Assembly: GCA_002917075.1 (NCBI GenBank)
Contig: NTMA01000059.1
Span: 188,097-252,096, forward strand
Length of the DNA stretch: 64,000 nt
Direction of reading: 5' to 3'
Source: Hawksworthiomyces lignivorus
Taxonomy: Eukaryota; Ascomycota; Sordariomycetes; Ophiostomatales; Ophiostomataceae
The notes beneath the pieces are model-generated. The model saw only the letters and a list, made by a program, of their open reading frames with translations, ran no database searches and was not told the origin of the DNA. The translations under genes and the position numbers were made by a program. This document shows, one piece after another, positions 43,760 to 54,522 of this stretch (its first letter is position 1; the number at the start of each line of letters is the position of its first letter).

Positions 43760-44341
43760 TTAGTACATACCACCACGATGAGGTCTCTCCCAGCTGTCCT
43801 CTTCCTTCTCATCCAGCATGTCCAGATAATGGATCCAGCCCTTCTCGTGCCATTCTCGCAGATCAAGCCCCTGTTGCCCTACATCTAGAGAAGTTGCATT
43901 GACGCTCAAGTAGTCATTCTTCACTTCATCAAAGCCTTCAGCCGGTATCCAGACCTTCTTTACCTCGCCATCTATATCCATATCAACAACTCGCCCTTCG
44001 CCCATAAGAGAAAAGCACCTGACTCCACACGTCTTGCAGAAGAACCAATGACGAATCTTATTATCACAGAGATAGTCACTTAGATCATTATATGGGTCCA
44101 GTGGTGATAGGAGAATAAAATCCTTGGCTGCGTCCGCGAGACGAAGATGGAAGAGGCCCATCTTGTGGCAGGTGGTGCAATTACACTTTCTCATTCGAAT
44201 GCTGTTGACATTCTTCGCATATATATCGTTCGTCTCACCCGATGTCAGTGTGGGTGGAAAGCTAAGGTAAACGATATATCTGATGAAACCACAGTGGCAG
44301 GATCCTGTGAAGGGTTTGCGTTCTTGTTGAAGAGTTGTCAT
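43760..44341 (-). CDS. CENP-V/GFA-domain protein
   Basis: Intronless 193-residue protein with the GFA fold ligands: GSCHCG near residue 13, CNCTTCHKMG near 54, and FFCKTCGVRCF near 101. These are the three Cys clusters that bind zinc in glutathione-dependent formaldehyde-activating enzyme-like proteins. It is longer than the GFA protein at 17.9 kb because of an insertion between the first and second clusters and a tail rich in acidic and aromatic residues (DSWERPHRGGMY). The sequence between clusters 1 and 2 could be read as an unspliced intron, but it is open and I left it coding. The two GFA proteins are not close copies. It ends 138 bp from the end of the HET pseudogene, facing it. Substrate unknown. 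Confidence 0.8.
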   Translation of the reverse strand: MTTLQQERKPFTGSCHCGFIRYIVYLSFPPTLTSGETNDIYAKNVNSIRMRKCNCTTCHKMGLFHLRLADAAKDFILLSPLDPYNDLSDYLCDNKIRHWFFCKTCGVRCFSLMGEGRVVDMDIDGEVKKVWIPAEGFDEVKNDYLSVNATSLDVGQQGLDLREWHEKGWIHYLDMLDEKEEDSWERPHRGGMY

Positions 44342-45837
44342 GGTTGGAAGAATAATAATTTTGACATTCAGAGATTGATTGAAAAGCTAAGAGAATGAAT
44401 TGTAGACGGAGTCGCAATGAGAAATTGAGCATGCCAATGTCTAAAGCTTAATATTCAATTCAGATGGTACAAAACTGTTGACAAAGGAAAGTTCCAACCT
44501 CAATACGTTTATGCACAGTGTTCAACATACAGTATTGCCAGTGCGTATGGTATGCCGATGCCAAGGCATGAATTCACAAGGTTCATTCTGAAGTCGACTG
44601 TGAGCACGGTGTCACACAGTAAGTGGAGACTGCTGCCTAATAATAGCTGTTTACATTCCTTGTTTTAACAGCTATCTGCACCTGCACAACGCGGCAGCAA
44701 TTTTAAAAATCTAGGACAAGTACGCCTTTTGCTGTAATGTCTTTACATGTCGTCATTTGGGTAAGCCTCTTTTCCATTTCATCTATCCTAGTGGTACTTT
44801 GTGTTTTTATGCACTCGTTTCATGAAGTAAATATACAGACAGACAAAGCTGAGGAGGTTCCTTGCGCATCTCGTATATATATCGACGAAAAGAGAAGACG
44901 CAGAAAGCTTGAGTCGTAACTAGCCATTTCCCTCTTCGTCATATAGACCACTCTTTATCCTAGAATGAAGTCGTCTCTGTTACCATACAAGATTGCCAAG
45001 CGCAAATATTTTACTCCTACGATATCTTGCTTATTTTGAACAACTCTAGGTCCTAGGGAGTAACGGTTGAGTTTTCCTAATCTCTAACTCTTCTTTGGTT
45101 GGCTGGCAAGTGAAAGGGCCAGGACCACGGGGAGATGATACTTCTAGATATAGAGATAAGAATTTGGAATAATGCAGCAGATAGATAAAGAAGTCGAGAA
45201 GGGAGAGTGAGAAATATACATTGCATATTAGCACCGCTGTAAGAAAGAGAATGAGGAAAATGCAGGTGAATTTCCGAAGTCTCTGTGTTCTCTTCTGGAT
45301 ACATAAGCTAGATACTTATTTCGCTGATCTGTTAGTAGAAGTAGGGGATATGTGCAGTCCGTAATTGAGGTTACGATTGTTTGATGAATTTCGGTTCACG
45401 ACGTGCGTCCATCAGAAGCAATCTAGTTTTCTTTTTTATAAATGCTACGGGCACGTTATAAGTTGTCAAGATATGTTAGGAATGCCAGGTTGAGGACTGA
45501 AACATAAAGAGCGGTATCTCTCGTTGTTACATTCAGCGTTGAAACCAGAGCTTGGGGATCTTTTGTGCCCTACGTCTTGCGAGATCCACCAGGAAAAGCG
45601 TCTAGTGTGGGTGGGGGGAAGGTATGTAGTGTCGAATGTAATCTCCGCTCCAAGAGATTGGACTACCATATGCTCATGTCATTGCAATCAATGAGCTTGA
45701 TGAAACCTTAGATTATATCCTTACTCGTCTTATTTCGATGTATTTACTTATCGAGCTGAGAAAGTACACATAACACTCCGCGACACTTTTTAACACGCTT
45801 GTCCCTTTATCTCATCTCGCACAGCTCTATCTTGACA
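44342..45837. other. Gene-free region
   Basis: About 1.5 kb of AT-rich DNA with frames below 76 codons only. No repeat, tRNA or recognisable coding exon. It holds the promoters of the flanking genes. Confidence 0.4.
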
Positions 45838-46609
45838 ATGGCTGTCCTAAAGGTTCCTAACACGGCCCTCGAAGAGGCCGAAAACAAGAAGCGCATGGAG
45901 CGCGGCGAGCTATACTATGCCTTCACGCCAGTCCTCGTCGAAGAGCGGCGGCAGTGCGCCGAGGCTAGAGATGTCTTCAACAAGGCCTCTAAGCTGTCAC
46001 CTCGGCGGGAGCTAATCGAGTACTGGAGAAAGTAGGTGGCTTGTGCCGTTGCATCTCACTTCGCGGATACCTTACTGTGAATCCACACCATGCATAATGT
46101 GCAACACCTCCCAGTCAGCAACAACTCCAAGCTGACACAGCTGAGCTCTCAGGATCACCCGAGATGACACGCCGCTGCCGTCACTAGCGGCCACGCCTGA
46201 AGAGGATGACGCTCTACTAGCAGACCAACCCTGGGTGGAGGCGCCGGTCCATGCGGACTACGGCTATAACGTGAAATTAGGCGCTGGCGTGTTCATCAAT
46301 GCAAACAGCACGTGGATTGATACGTGCCCCATCACTATCGGGGCACGCACACTCGTGGGGCCCAATTGTTGCTTCTACAGTGGTGCGCATCCGCTCGACC
46401 CTAAGGTGCGCAACGGCGTGCAGGGGCCTGAGTATGGCAAACCGATCGTCATTGGTGAAGACTGCTGGATCGGCGGCAGCGTCATCGTGCTTCCTGGTGT
46501 GACCATCGGTGCTGGCTCGACAGTGGGGGCTGGCAGCGTGGTGACAAAGGACGTGCCGCCGCGTGTTTGCGTCGTCGGAAACCCGGCGCGGTTCTTGAAG
46601 GATGTGTAG
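45838..46609 (+). CDS. Hexapeptide-repeat sugar O-acetyltransferase (maltose/galactoside acetyltransferase family)
   Basis: Acetyl-CoA-dependent O-acetyltransferase of the LacA/NodL/Maa type, which acetylates sugars in the cytosol; the fungal substrate is not known. Two exons, 45838-46031 and 46153-46609, joined in phase to 216 residues. The N-terminal Mac domain (residues 10-60: KRMERGELYYAFTPVLVEER) caps a left-handed beta-helix of hexapeptide repeats (about 110-210). Within it are the active-site loop NCCFYSGAHPLD, with the catalytic histidine in SGAHPL, and the ending GAGSVVTKDVPPRVCVVGNPARFLK that is standard for the family. ATG 45838 follows a CT-rich leader and matches the usual family start. 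It converges with the TMEM170-like gene at 85 bp. Confidence 0.88.
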
Positions 46610-46694
46610 GCGCCGCTTGCCAAACACATGTGAGGCCATTGATATCGCATAGATATATTTCATACAGGATCCAATATGATCCGTCAACCATTAT

Positions 46695-47323
46695 TCAGAG
46701 GCCGCCTTGAATGGAGAAGGATGAGATAATAAGCACCAGAACGTTGGCCCAGCCCCAGATAAAGGGAATCCAGGTCGACATCCAGAAGGGACCCGACAGG
46801 TATACGGCACCAATACTGCAGCACATTGTCAGCGCCTCGCTGACTCGGTGCGGGCAAATTCAAATGCGTAGAGTCTTGTATTTAACTTACATAAGCCCTA
46901 CAAAGCTGCCGGCAAATAGCGCTTCTGCGCCGGCGACGATGATGTATACGACTGGAATCGTCCATAGATGGTGCCAGTATGCCGGTCGGCCCGAAAACAG
47001 CAATTGGATGGCGATGGCAATCAGTGCAGCACCGACGTGGAAAATCGCATATAGGATGAGTGTCCAGAGAATCGTGAAGCGCCAGATGTCGGAGATATAG
47101 TAGAGACTGCCGTGCAGTGTCGGGTTCTGAGGCGGCCAGTAGAGCGCAGGGAAAGCTGGTGATTTGTAGCCAGGAGGAGGCTTGCTGTAGTAGGTCATGA
47201 ACGGCGTCCTTTTCGAAAAGTATTAGCCTGACTAATCCAAAAGTCATGTTTGTCAATAGAACGAAGTATGGGAAATACGACTCACTGGTCCGTCGAACCA
47301 GCAGCGGCGGACGACGACGACAT
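46695..47323 (-). CDS. TMEM170-family integral membrane protein
   Basis: Small multi-span protein of the TMEM170 family, whose animal members shape ER and nuclear-envelope membranes. Three exons in transcript order: 47286-47323, 46891-47208 and 46695-46815, giving 158 residues. The N-terminus is a short Ser/Ala stretch (MSSSSAAAGSTDQ). The conserved block PPGYKSPAFPALYWPP and LHGSLYYISDIWRFT precedes three hydrophobic segments (about 55-80, 90-118 and 122-150). It ends IQGGL. Both introns (77 and 75 bp) have good GT..AG ends and the junctions fall in phase. The first codons are a tiny 38-nt exon. Role in membrane shape is transferred from homologues. Confidence 0.82.
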
Positions 47324-47745
47324 GTTGGGCTAAGAGATGTCCATTATTATCGTTGCTGGCTTTTGTCGTGAGGATGTCAGGAGAAGAAGTCCCAGCTCTG
47401 TTGATAAAAGGGCAATCAGCATTAATTGTGGAGCAGATAGCTACATAGCTGCAGCAGCTGTCTATTCCGCTCCTTCCTCAAATTTATCAGGTTTGAATTT
47501 TGCACTGGATAAATACTACATGCATATATGCATATATCCATTATTCTAATAGCCGACAGATTTTGTCACCAGCAACAGCAGCGGACCTCGGCAAGACAAG
47601 CGATAAGCGATAAGCCGGCTGCATCGTGACATGCACATGGGCCAAGCAGTCCAAATAAGATACAAGACAAAACACAGGCAACTTTGAACACTGCTTTGCT
47701 GCAGAGCTTTCACGACAGCAATTGCTGTTCAATTTTCCGGCCATC
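47324..47745. promoter_or_regulatory. Divergent promoter, TMEM170-like / Pex8-like genes
   Basis: 422 bp between two start codons, with no frame of its own. A shared regulatory region is likely from position alone; no specific site was identified. Confidence 0.35.
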
Positions 47746-50178
47746 ATGGCGAGCGAACGGCTGTTGAGGTCGACGCTCGCGCTCTACCATGACACCAGCA
47801 AACTGCAGCCACAGCAACAGCAGCAAAGCGACCGCGTCTACGGCAGCACCGTCTCCCTCCTGACGACTCTTACGAATCCCTTGAACATCACCCTCCTCAC
47901 GTCCCACTTCCTCACAGCGCCAGCGATCTGGTCCCAGCCGCTGCAGCAACAGGAGCAGCTCGCACACAACTGTTTCCGCGTGATCAGCGTCTACAACACT
48001 GCCGCAATCCATGTGCGCCGGCACGAGCTCGAAGAAGCCGCGGCTGTTCGCCATGGCTTGGTCGGGAGCTTCCACGCCTACCAGCAGGGCCTCCGACCGG
48101 ACCGCCGGCCGGGCAGCGAAGACTGGGCACGTGCTGTAGCCCAGGGCGCCGACGCCAAATTGCCGCGCTGGCGCCACCTGCTAGTGTTGGTCGGGGTGCT
48201 GCTGGGCTTTGAGAGCAATGGCCGCCAGTCGCTGTCGCGCAGCCGGCGGTTCGCGCTGGAACAGGGGGTGGTGACGGCGGCCAACTTGGCCCTAGAAGAG
48301 GCAGAAGCGATGCGGGGCGGACCCGGCGGCGATGGAGACTTCTTGGTCAGCCGCTACGCTGTCGTCGCAGGCCTAAGCTACGCGTTCCCGCTGCTATCCG
48401 AGCCCGCGCGCGCCGGCCTGCACTGCGACGCGCTGCTCCCCTGCATTGTGGACGTCCTCGCCGGTCCGTACGGGTTCGACGGCGGCCGTATCCTTGAGGC
48501 GATCTCGGCCGACCCGCTCGTGCACGTCTCGGCACCGTCGCCAGTGCCCGCTGTCGCGGCCGCCCCACCCGTTCTCCACTGGCCTGCGGCATCCGCCTCT
48601 TTCCAGCACCTCCAGCGGCGCGAGACGCAGCAGACAGTGTCGGTCGTAGCCAGCGCCGGGCCCCTGGCGGCCATGGCCGCGTTCGCCGTTGAGCGCGCCG
48701 CCTCGCCGCAAGCTGCGCTGCAGGCGCTAGATCGGCTGCTGGCGTTCTCGGACGAGGTGGCGGGCCGCTGGGTCGCCAGCCGCCCGCTGTCGCACATCGA
48801 CCTGTCGGCGGAGGCGCCGTTCCTCAGCGCGGAGACGGCGCAGACCGCCTGGCCGCTGCTGTGGCAGCACCTCAAGAAGATGCTCTACGCGGCGGCCGTG
48901 GTGCTGCAGGCGGTGGTGGGCCGCAGCCTGCTGGACCGCGCGCTGGCCGCAGACGGCGTGGCGCCGCAGATGGCCGCCAACGCGCTGCGGGTGCTGCGCA
49001 ACCTCGACTTTGTAGCGTCGCGCGACAGCGCCGGCCTGTTCCAGGCCCACCGGTTCGCCTACCTGGCGTCCGTCGACATCCTGGCGCGGTACCCGGACGC
49101 GTCGACTGCCTTCCTCGGCCAGCTGATGCCGCCGCCGTTGTCGTTATCGACGACTGCTGCTGCTGCTGCTGCTGTTACGTCCTCTACGTCGTCGGCCGGC
49201 CCTGCACGGCTGACGGCCGACCTGTTCTACTTGAATCTCGCCGAGCACTTTGCCCCTACGCTCGCTCCCGAGGCGTGCGACCGCCTCCTGATCCAGCCCG
49301 CCTGGCCGTATCTGTCGCCTGCGGCGCCGCCGCCCCCCCTGCAGCAGCACTACTCGCCGCGGATGGTCGAGGTCTTCGAGGCCGCCCACAGCGCCACGCT
49401 GGCGGTGCTATCCGCCCCGCGCAACGCCGCCATCGCCGCAGCGCTCAGCCCCCGCTACGCGGAGGCGCTGCTGGCCGCATTCCCAGCGCGCATCTCGCCG
49501 CGCCAGTTCCGCCTCGCCTTTACGACGCTGATCCAGATCCTGTCGCCGCCGTTCCCCGTCTACGCCACCCATCCCGACCTGGCCGAAACTCTCCTAGAAA
49601 TGGTGCGCTTCCGCGCCGCGACCACCGCTGACACGAGGCCCCTGCCGCCGCGGCCAGGCGAATCGGGTGCTGGTGCTGGCGCTGGTGCTGGCAGCGCAGA
49701 CGCCCCCTTCCTATCGGAGCAGAGCGCCCTCGTGATGACGCTCGTCGATGCTCTGCCGTTCCTGGCGCTGCCTGTGCTGGAGGACTGGCTGACGACGGCT
49801 GCCGAGGCCCTGTGGACCATCGGTGGCAGCGCGGCCGACGCGCCCCGGCTGCGCCAAGCAGTTCAGCGACGCTTCTGGGAGGTGCTGGGCAGCGGCGAGA
49901 TGGACGTGGAGCGCGCGGCCGTCGGCGTGGCCTGGTGGGGGAACGGCGGCGGCGGCGAGCTCGTGACAACCGGGCGGCGGCGCCAGCCACAGCAGCAACA
50001 GCAGCAGCCGTGGCCGCTGCATCTGCAGCTGCGGCTGCCATTCTGGACTTGGGGAGGAGGAGGAGGAGGGCCAGCAAGGCCGCATGCTACCCTGTCGCAG
50101 AATGGCGAGCAGGAGCAGCAGCAGTTCGTCATGAGTGGTGCGATCCAGGGCCCACAGGTGGCAGCAACCAAGCTCTGA
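47746..50178 (+). CDS. Peroxin Pex8-like protein
   Basis: Intronless protein of 810 residues. Its layout fits fungal Pex8, an intraperoxisomal protein linking the docking and RING import complexes. Family-like landmarks are RLLRSTLALYH at the start, SLLTTLTNPLNITLLTSHFLTAPAIW (in part), RWRHLLVLVGVLLGF, SLLDRALAADGVAPQMAANALRVLRNLDF (in part) and SPRQFRLAFTTL. The C-terminus is TKL, a weak PTS1-like tripeptide, as expected for a matrix-facing peroxin. ATG 47746 matches the family start; eight upstream codons are open. Gln, Ala and Gly runs (for example residues 30-37 and 745-755) are insertions of low complexity. The coding sequence is very GC-rich, which produces long antisense open frames. 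The name comes from remembered similarity and should be verified; an uncharacterised helical-repeat protein is the alternative. Confidence 0.62.
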   Translation: MASERLLRSTLALYHDTSKLQPQQQQQSDRVYGSTVSLLTTLTNPLNITLLTSHFLTAPAIWSQPLQQQEQLAHNCFRVISVYNTAAIHVRRHELEEAAAVRHGLVGSFHAYQQGLRPDRRPGSEDWARAVAQGADAKLPRWRHLLVLVGVLLGFESNGRQSLSRSRRFALEQGVVTAANLALEEAEAMRGGPGGDGDFLVSRYAVVAGLSYAFPLLSEPARAGLHCDALLPCIVDVLAGPYGFDGGRILEAISADPLVHVSAPSPVPAVAAAPPVLHWPAASASFQHLQRRETQQTVSVVASAGPLAAMAAFAVERAASPQAALQALDRLLAFSDEVAGRWVASRPLSHIDLSAEAPFLSAETAQTAWPLLWQHLKKMLYAAAVVLQAVVGRSLLDRALAADGVAPQMAANALRVLRNLDFVASRDSAGLFQAHRFAYLASVDILARYPDASTAFLGQLMPPPLSLSTTAAAAAAVTSSTSSAGPARLTADLFYLNLAEHFAPTLAPEACDRLLIQPAWPYLSPAAPPPPLQQHYSPRMVEVFEAAHSATLAVLSAPRNAAIAAALSPRYAEALLAAFPARISPRQFRLAFTTLIQILSPPFPVYATHPDLAETLLEMVRFRAATTADTRPLPPRPGESGAGAGAGAGSADAPFLSEQSALVMTLVDALPFLALPVLEDWLTTAAEALWTIGGSAADAPRLRQAVQRRFWEVLGSGEMDVERAAVGVAWWGNGGGGELVTTGRRRQPQQQQQQPWPLHLQLRLPFWTWGGGGGGPARPHATLSQNGEQEQQQFVMSGAIQGPQVAATKL

Positions 50179-53100
50179 TGCAGGGAGCACGTGTAAGAAT
50201 ATAGCTCGAGTTCCTTTTTTTTTTTGTACATATGCAAGCAATAGATGCTACGCAAGCATCGCAATGTAATTCGATGTAATCCGATATTGATACCAATTCA
50301 AAAAGTAGCTGATATCATGTCTGAAGTAGCTACGCGCTGTGATGGCCCAATCTTACACCAAACCAATTCCTTCGTGCTCATACTCTCTGTCCATGACTTC
50401 ATCTGCCTGATCAATTTCTTGGTCAACACTTCCTCTCCCCCCTCCCCCCCGTGCAACCTCGCGTCGAGACTCATCTCATCCGCTCCATGCATGAAAAGCC
50501 ACGCAATCTTACCCCCATCTCTCCACTTTCTCATCCCTTCTTTCAGCTGGACATGGTCCTGGCCCTCTGCACGGGAAAAGAAGGGTGGTAGAGGGGACTA
50601 TCAGAAACCCGCTTTTTCCCTCTGCGGATAGAAGCAACAACGAGCTAGAGTCCAATGGAGTCAGCTCCTGTGGGTCGATTGATCTGTCGTTTCTTCTCTG
50701 CCCAGCTTCCAGGCTGGAGGCAGCACGTTTCTATCTGCTCGCCAGTACTTCCCTCCTGTCTCCACCTTGATTTTGAAAATTCCCTTTTCATTCGGGCAAT
50801 CCGGGTCGATCGTCTTCGTTCTTTGTTCTTGTCCCCTTTTTCTTATTCCCTTCTCTTCTCATGTTTTCAGCTTTCTCGCAGATCGCGCAAGATTCCTCCC
50901 TCTTCCGAGACCCTTCTTTTTAGGGTACCCCTCCTGGCCTAGAAATTGTGGATGGCAGACCGTCGGAATGAGGAGAACTGGCCATAGAGGAATGACGCGA
51001 TGGGCCACTGACGTACTTAGCTCGACGACATGGAGTAAGCTCTTTACTGGATCAGTTATAGCTCTTGGTCTACTGGGCAACCAGTGGCTTGCCCGCGCCT
51101 CCCAACCCCATCCGCGGTGGCCTTTCCCTTGGCCACGGGCCCCAGATCGATGGACGGCAAACAATCTCGCGCGTGGGAAAAGGGGGAAGAACCTGGGTCT
51201 ACATCGCATATTAGATGTGCTGACAGAGCACCTACGAGCGAGCGCAGCAGCGTAGCATTGATCTGCTCTCCTCTGATTTTCTTGGCACAACCGAATTAAG
51301 CTTTTTAGCTTTCAGTGAGTATCGCGTTGCCCCCCCTATAATAATGAATATCAATAGTCCGCTGGTCTTCAGAAGCAGGTTTCCTGCCAAGAAATAACGA
51401 TTACCTGGCTAAGACCATGTAAGACATCGTAGAAATCTGGCTTCGAGGAACCGTTTCTGCCATTTCAAAGATGTTTCTATTTTTGCACCTATTTTCATGA
51501 CGCTCACATCATGACGCCATGAAGTGCAATTGACAAAAGAACCGACTTTTATGAATGGCGAAGGAGGTCGACCACTTTGCTCCGGGCTTCTCTTGCTTAG
51601 TGTTCTCAAGAAACGATATTGGAATCCTTTTATCCACACACCCATCAATCAAACACCTTCACCTCCCTCAGCCCACCCTACCTATCTGCACCTGGCCGTA
51701 ACGTATACTGTTGTGGCGGTCTTCTGCCTCGCGAAGAAGCTCTCCACGAGCTCTGCTCTCAGCCACCAGTACTTTCTTTTCTTTTTCCTTCTGCCCCTCC
51801 TTTTTCAATTCACCTTCCCCTCTAAGCTTATCCATTTTCTCGCTCGACTTTCCCATCCAATTTTGTCTCTTTTCCGTACCAAGCTGCTTCTCTCTCCCCA
51901 CCGCTCGTCTTAGCCACCTTTTGGCATAGCTTGAGGTATTTTCTATTGAGTGTATGTAGATGGCTCAGTCCAGTGATATCAGAAATAGAATTGAGCGGAT
52001 GGGAAGTGACAGCTTGCCGTGTTAGCCATTTACGGAGCACCTCCGGGAAAGTTCAGCTTCTATCCACCCCCCATTCCTAGAGGAGGGCAGTGTTGGTCTG
52101 AGTAGGCCCAAAGCGGCTAGGGGCAAACTCTCAACTTCCGAATGTCCGTCCTGGGGTTGGGGAAGAAGGCGTGATCTCTTTTCTTACGAATGCATCTGAT
52201 AAAACATTGTTGGGCTGGGGGACCATGAGTGCCCCGGCGAAAGCCGGTGAGAAAGTCGAAACCAATTATCACGACGGACTGCCTGATCCACATGGTACAT
52301 GGGAAGTACATCATTTCGTGAGCCCTCGTGATGAGGAAGATGCTCGCAGAAGGACGAAGCAAAAGGAAAGAAACCAAGGAGAAATAAACGGCAGAAGCAT
52401 GAAAGTGTCGGTTTACCTGTTGCACCTTTGCCATCCCGGTCCTAGTGTCTTGCTAACAAGGCCAATCTCCGTTTAATCGACCCCTCCGAGGAATGGAGCT
52501 GCAGTGAAAAAGAAACGAAAGCTCGTTGCTTTGTCTCCGGTCTCTTGACTGAAGTTGAAAGTAGACACCAGGCTCTTCATGGTTGTCAAAGTCTCCAGTT
52601 TGTACAGGTGACATCCATCGTCCTTTGCCAACCTAGTCTCTAGTACGTCTATGAGACGGACAAGCGACTAGTCTCGTTGCAGTTTCGTAACAGACCAAAG
52701 CAGCACATCAAAGCAGGTACTTGCAAGATACAACGACTGCTGACAAGTACTGACCTCCCCTATTTCCCAGAGCAATACTGTATCGTGCTTCCAAGGGGCC
52801 TCCAGCCAGGTGGGGCGCAAAAGTGCCGCCTTTTTCCCTGCCCTGCTGTAGTGCCTTCTGGCAGTTACGGGGTTGTCCTGCTAGGAAACGCTCTAAGTGA
52901 CGTCGACGGGGACTGAGATAGGCCTCCGAGCTACCCCTCCCCCTCTTCGAGTCTTGCGTAGTTGCTCCGGCATTGGCTCTCTCTCTCCTTGCTGCTCGAG
53001 GCGTGTGCTCTCGTAGTCCCTGGTGATGAGCTGTGGTATAGCCGCCGAGGGAGTACATAAGTAGCTGCAAGATCCTCCCTTTCAGCTTCTCCCCCCTTCT

Positions 53101-53193
53101 CCTCCCTTCTTCGAATCTTTCTCTTCTTTCTTCATTCTCCAAGCTTTCTCCATCACCACCCTTACACACAAACTCCCCTACACATATCACAAA
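50179..53193. promoter_or_regulatory. 3-kb gene-free region with three pyrimidine-rich tracts
   Basis: No recognisable gene lies between the Pex8-like stop and the glycine-rich protein. Three CT-rich tracts, at about 50815-50935, 51770-51910 and 53085-53165, look like fungal promoter/leader regions. Only the last is followed by a coding exon. CCCCT/AGGGG (STRE-type) strings occur near 52757, 52793 and 52933. The open frames here (for example 162 codons at 50767-51255) lack any recognisable sequence. It may be a long stress-responsive promoter, or contain non-coding transcripts. Confidence 0.4.
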
Positions 53194-53960
53194 ATGTCTT
53201 ACGGCGGTAACGACGACGTGAGTGTCCTGCCATTCTTCCCTGGTTTCGTACTGGTTTATTCAATTTTTTGCTGATATGCCCTCCTTTCTAGAACAGCTAC
53301 GGTTCCGGCGGCGGTGGCGGCGGTTACGGTGGTAACTCCGGCTCCGGTGGCTTCGGTGGCAACAACAACGATGACAACAGCTACGGCTCCGGTGGCAACT
53401 CTGGCTCCGGTGGCTTCGGCGGCTCTGGCGGCCGTGGCGGTGGCCGTGGCGGTGATGACAGCTTCGGCTCCGGGGGCAACTCGGGCTCCGGTGGCAACTC
53501 GGGCTCCGGTGGCTTCGGCGGTGACAACTCCAGCTCCGGCGGCTACGGCGGCGGCAACAGCGGTAGCGACGATAGCAGCTACGGCTCTGGCGGCAACTCT
53601 GGCTCGGGCGGCTTCGGCGGCTCTGGCGGCCGCGGCGGTGGCGGTGGCGGTGGCGGTGACGACAGCTATGGCTCCGGCGGCAACTCTGGCTCCGGTGGCT
53701 TCGGCGGTGACAACTCTAGCTCAGGCGGCTTCGGTGGCAACAACTCTGGCTCCGGCGGCTTCGGCGGCAACAACAACAACAACGACGACAACAGCTACGG
53801 CTCCGGTGGCAACTCTGGCTCCGGTGGCTTCGGTGGCTCTGGTGGCCGTGGTGGTGGCGGTGGCGGCGGCGGCTTCGGTGGTGACAACTCTGGCTCCGGC
53901 GGCTACGGTGACAACTCCGGCTCTGGTGGCTACGGCGGCGGCAACAACAACAACTACTAA
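53194..53960 (+). CDS. Glycine-rich low-complexity protein (prion-like, RGG-containing)
   Basis: Two exons, 53194-53217 (eight codons) and 53292-53960, give 230 residues made almost only of G, S, N, D, F, Y and a few R. The unit is SYGSGGNSGSGGFGG, often followed by SGGRGGG; it recurs about six times with spacer variations (NNNDD, DNSSSGG). There is no signal peptide, membrane segment or folded domain. The SYGS/NNDD flavour recalls yeast stress protein Ddr48, and the RGG pieces recall RNA-binding tails, but neither makes an assignment. A CT-rich leader and an ACACATATCACAAA context before the ATG suggest strong expression. It is likely to form condensates; this is inference from composition. 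Antisense and shifted Ala/Thr/Val-rich frames are shadows. Confidence 0.8.
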
Positions 53961-54459
53961 GCTAGTTTGTCTGTCAGCGCCAGTCTGGGGGAAGAGACGC
54001 ACAATGCTATGTGACGAACGGAGAAAGACAAACATGGCATATATCAGAAACAGGTTTTCGATGCCTTTTTTATAGCTTTAGCTCCCCATAATTATTGTAG
54101 CTTCCTGCTCCCCTGGAAAAGAAATCAAAGAAAGTACCAAAAAAACTGAGCGCATATATGGTGACGAGAATAATCAATGACTGCCTCAAAATTATGAAGC
54201 TGATGTAGAAACCGCTTCGACTGCGGCCAAAACTAGAACAGCACTAACAAAGTGAAGAAGGAAAGCCCATGGAGATAAAATAACAAAGGAAATAAACGCC
54301 TTGCTTTTTGGTCCAAGCACGCAGGAGAAACTCATACCTTCCACCGATCCTTCACCAACTCTATATATAGATATCATAGCACAAACAATGTAAAAGCCGA
54401 AGCTCACAACACCCTGAGAGAGCAGCAGGCCTACTACTACAGCGCAGAGTGTTTTTTCT
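53961..54459. other. Convergent 3' region
   Basis: 499 bp between the glycine-rich gene and the readthrough stop of the LCHN-family gene. AT-rich, presumably 3' UTRs. No feature was supported. Confidence 0.4.
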
Positions 54460-54462
54460 TTA

Positions 54463-54522
54463 CCAGCAGGCGGCGACCACGGCGAAGGCGACGGCGCCGG
54501 CGAGGACGCCGCCGGCGGCTAG
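54463..54522 (-). promoter_or_regulatory. Candidate stop-codon readthrough extension (UGA CUA)
   Basis: The LCHN-family stop at 54523-54525 is TGA followed directly by CTA. Reading on in frame gives LAAGGVLAGAVAFAVVAACW and then TAA (54460-54462): 20 codons, no charged residue, about 17 of them hydrophobic or small. UGA-CUA is the established high-readthrough context that gives fungal and animal enzymes peroxisomal isoforms. Here the tail would look like a C-terminal membrane anchor, not a PTS1. No other clear gene in the window has CTA after its stop. Function is inferred. Confidence 0.55.

Noticed and set aside
48861..49631. 256-codon alternative frame in the Pex8-like gene
   Set aside because: Arg/Ala/Gly/Pro-rich shadow produced by high GC; no start context.
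50767..51255. 162-codon plus-strand frame and its antisense partner in the 3-kb gap
   Set aside because: CT-rich leader-like DNA with no recognisable protein features.
53314..54075. 253-codon Ala/Thr/Val-rich frame over the glycine-rich gene
   Set aside because: It is the shifted-frame shadow of the repeat array; the Gly/Ser frame has the start exon, intron and repeat logic.
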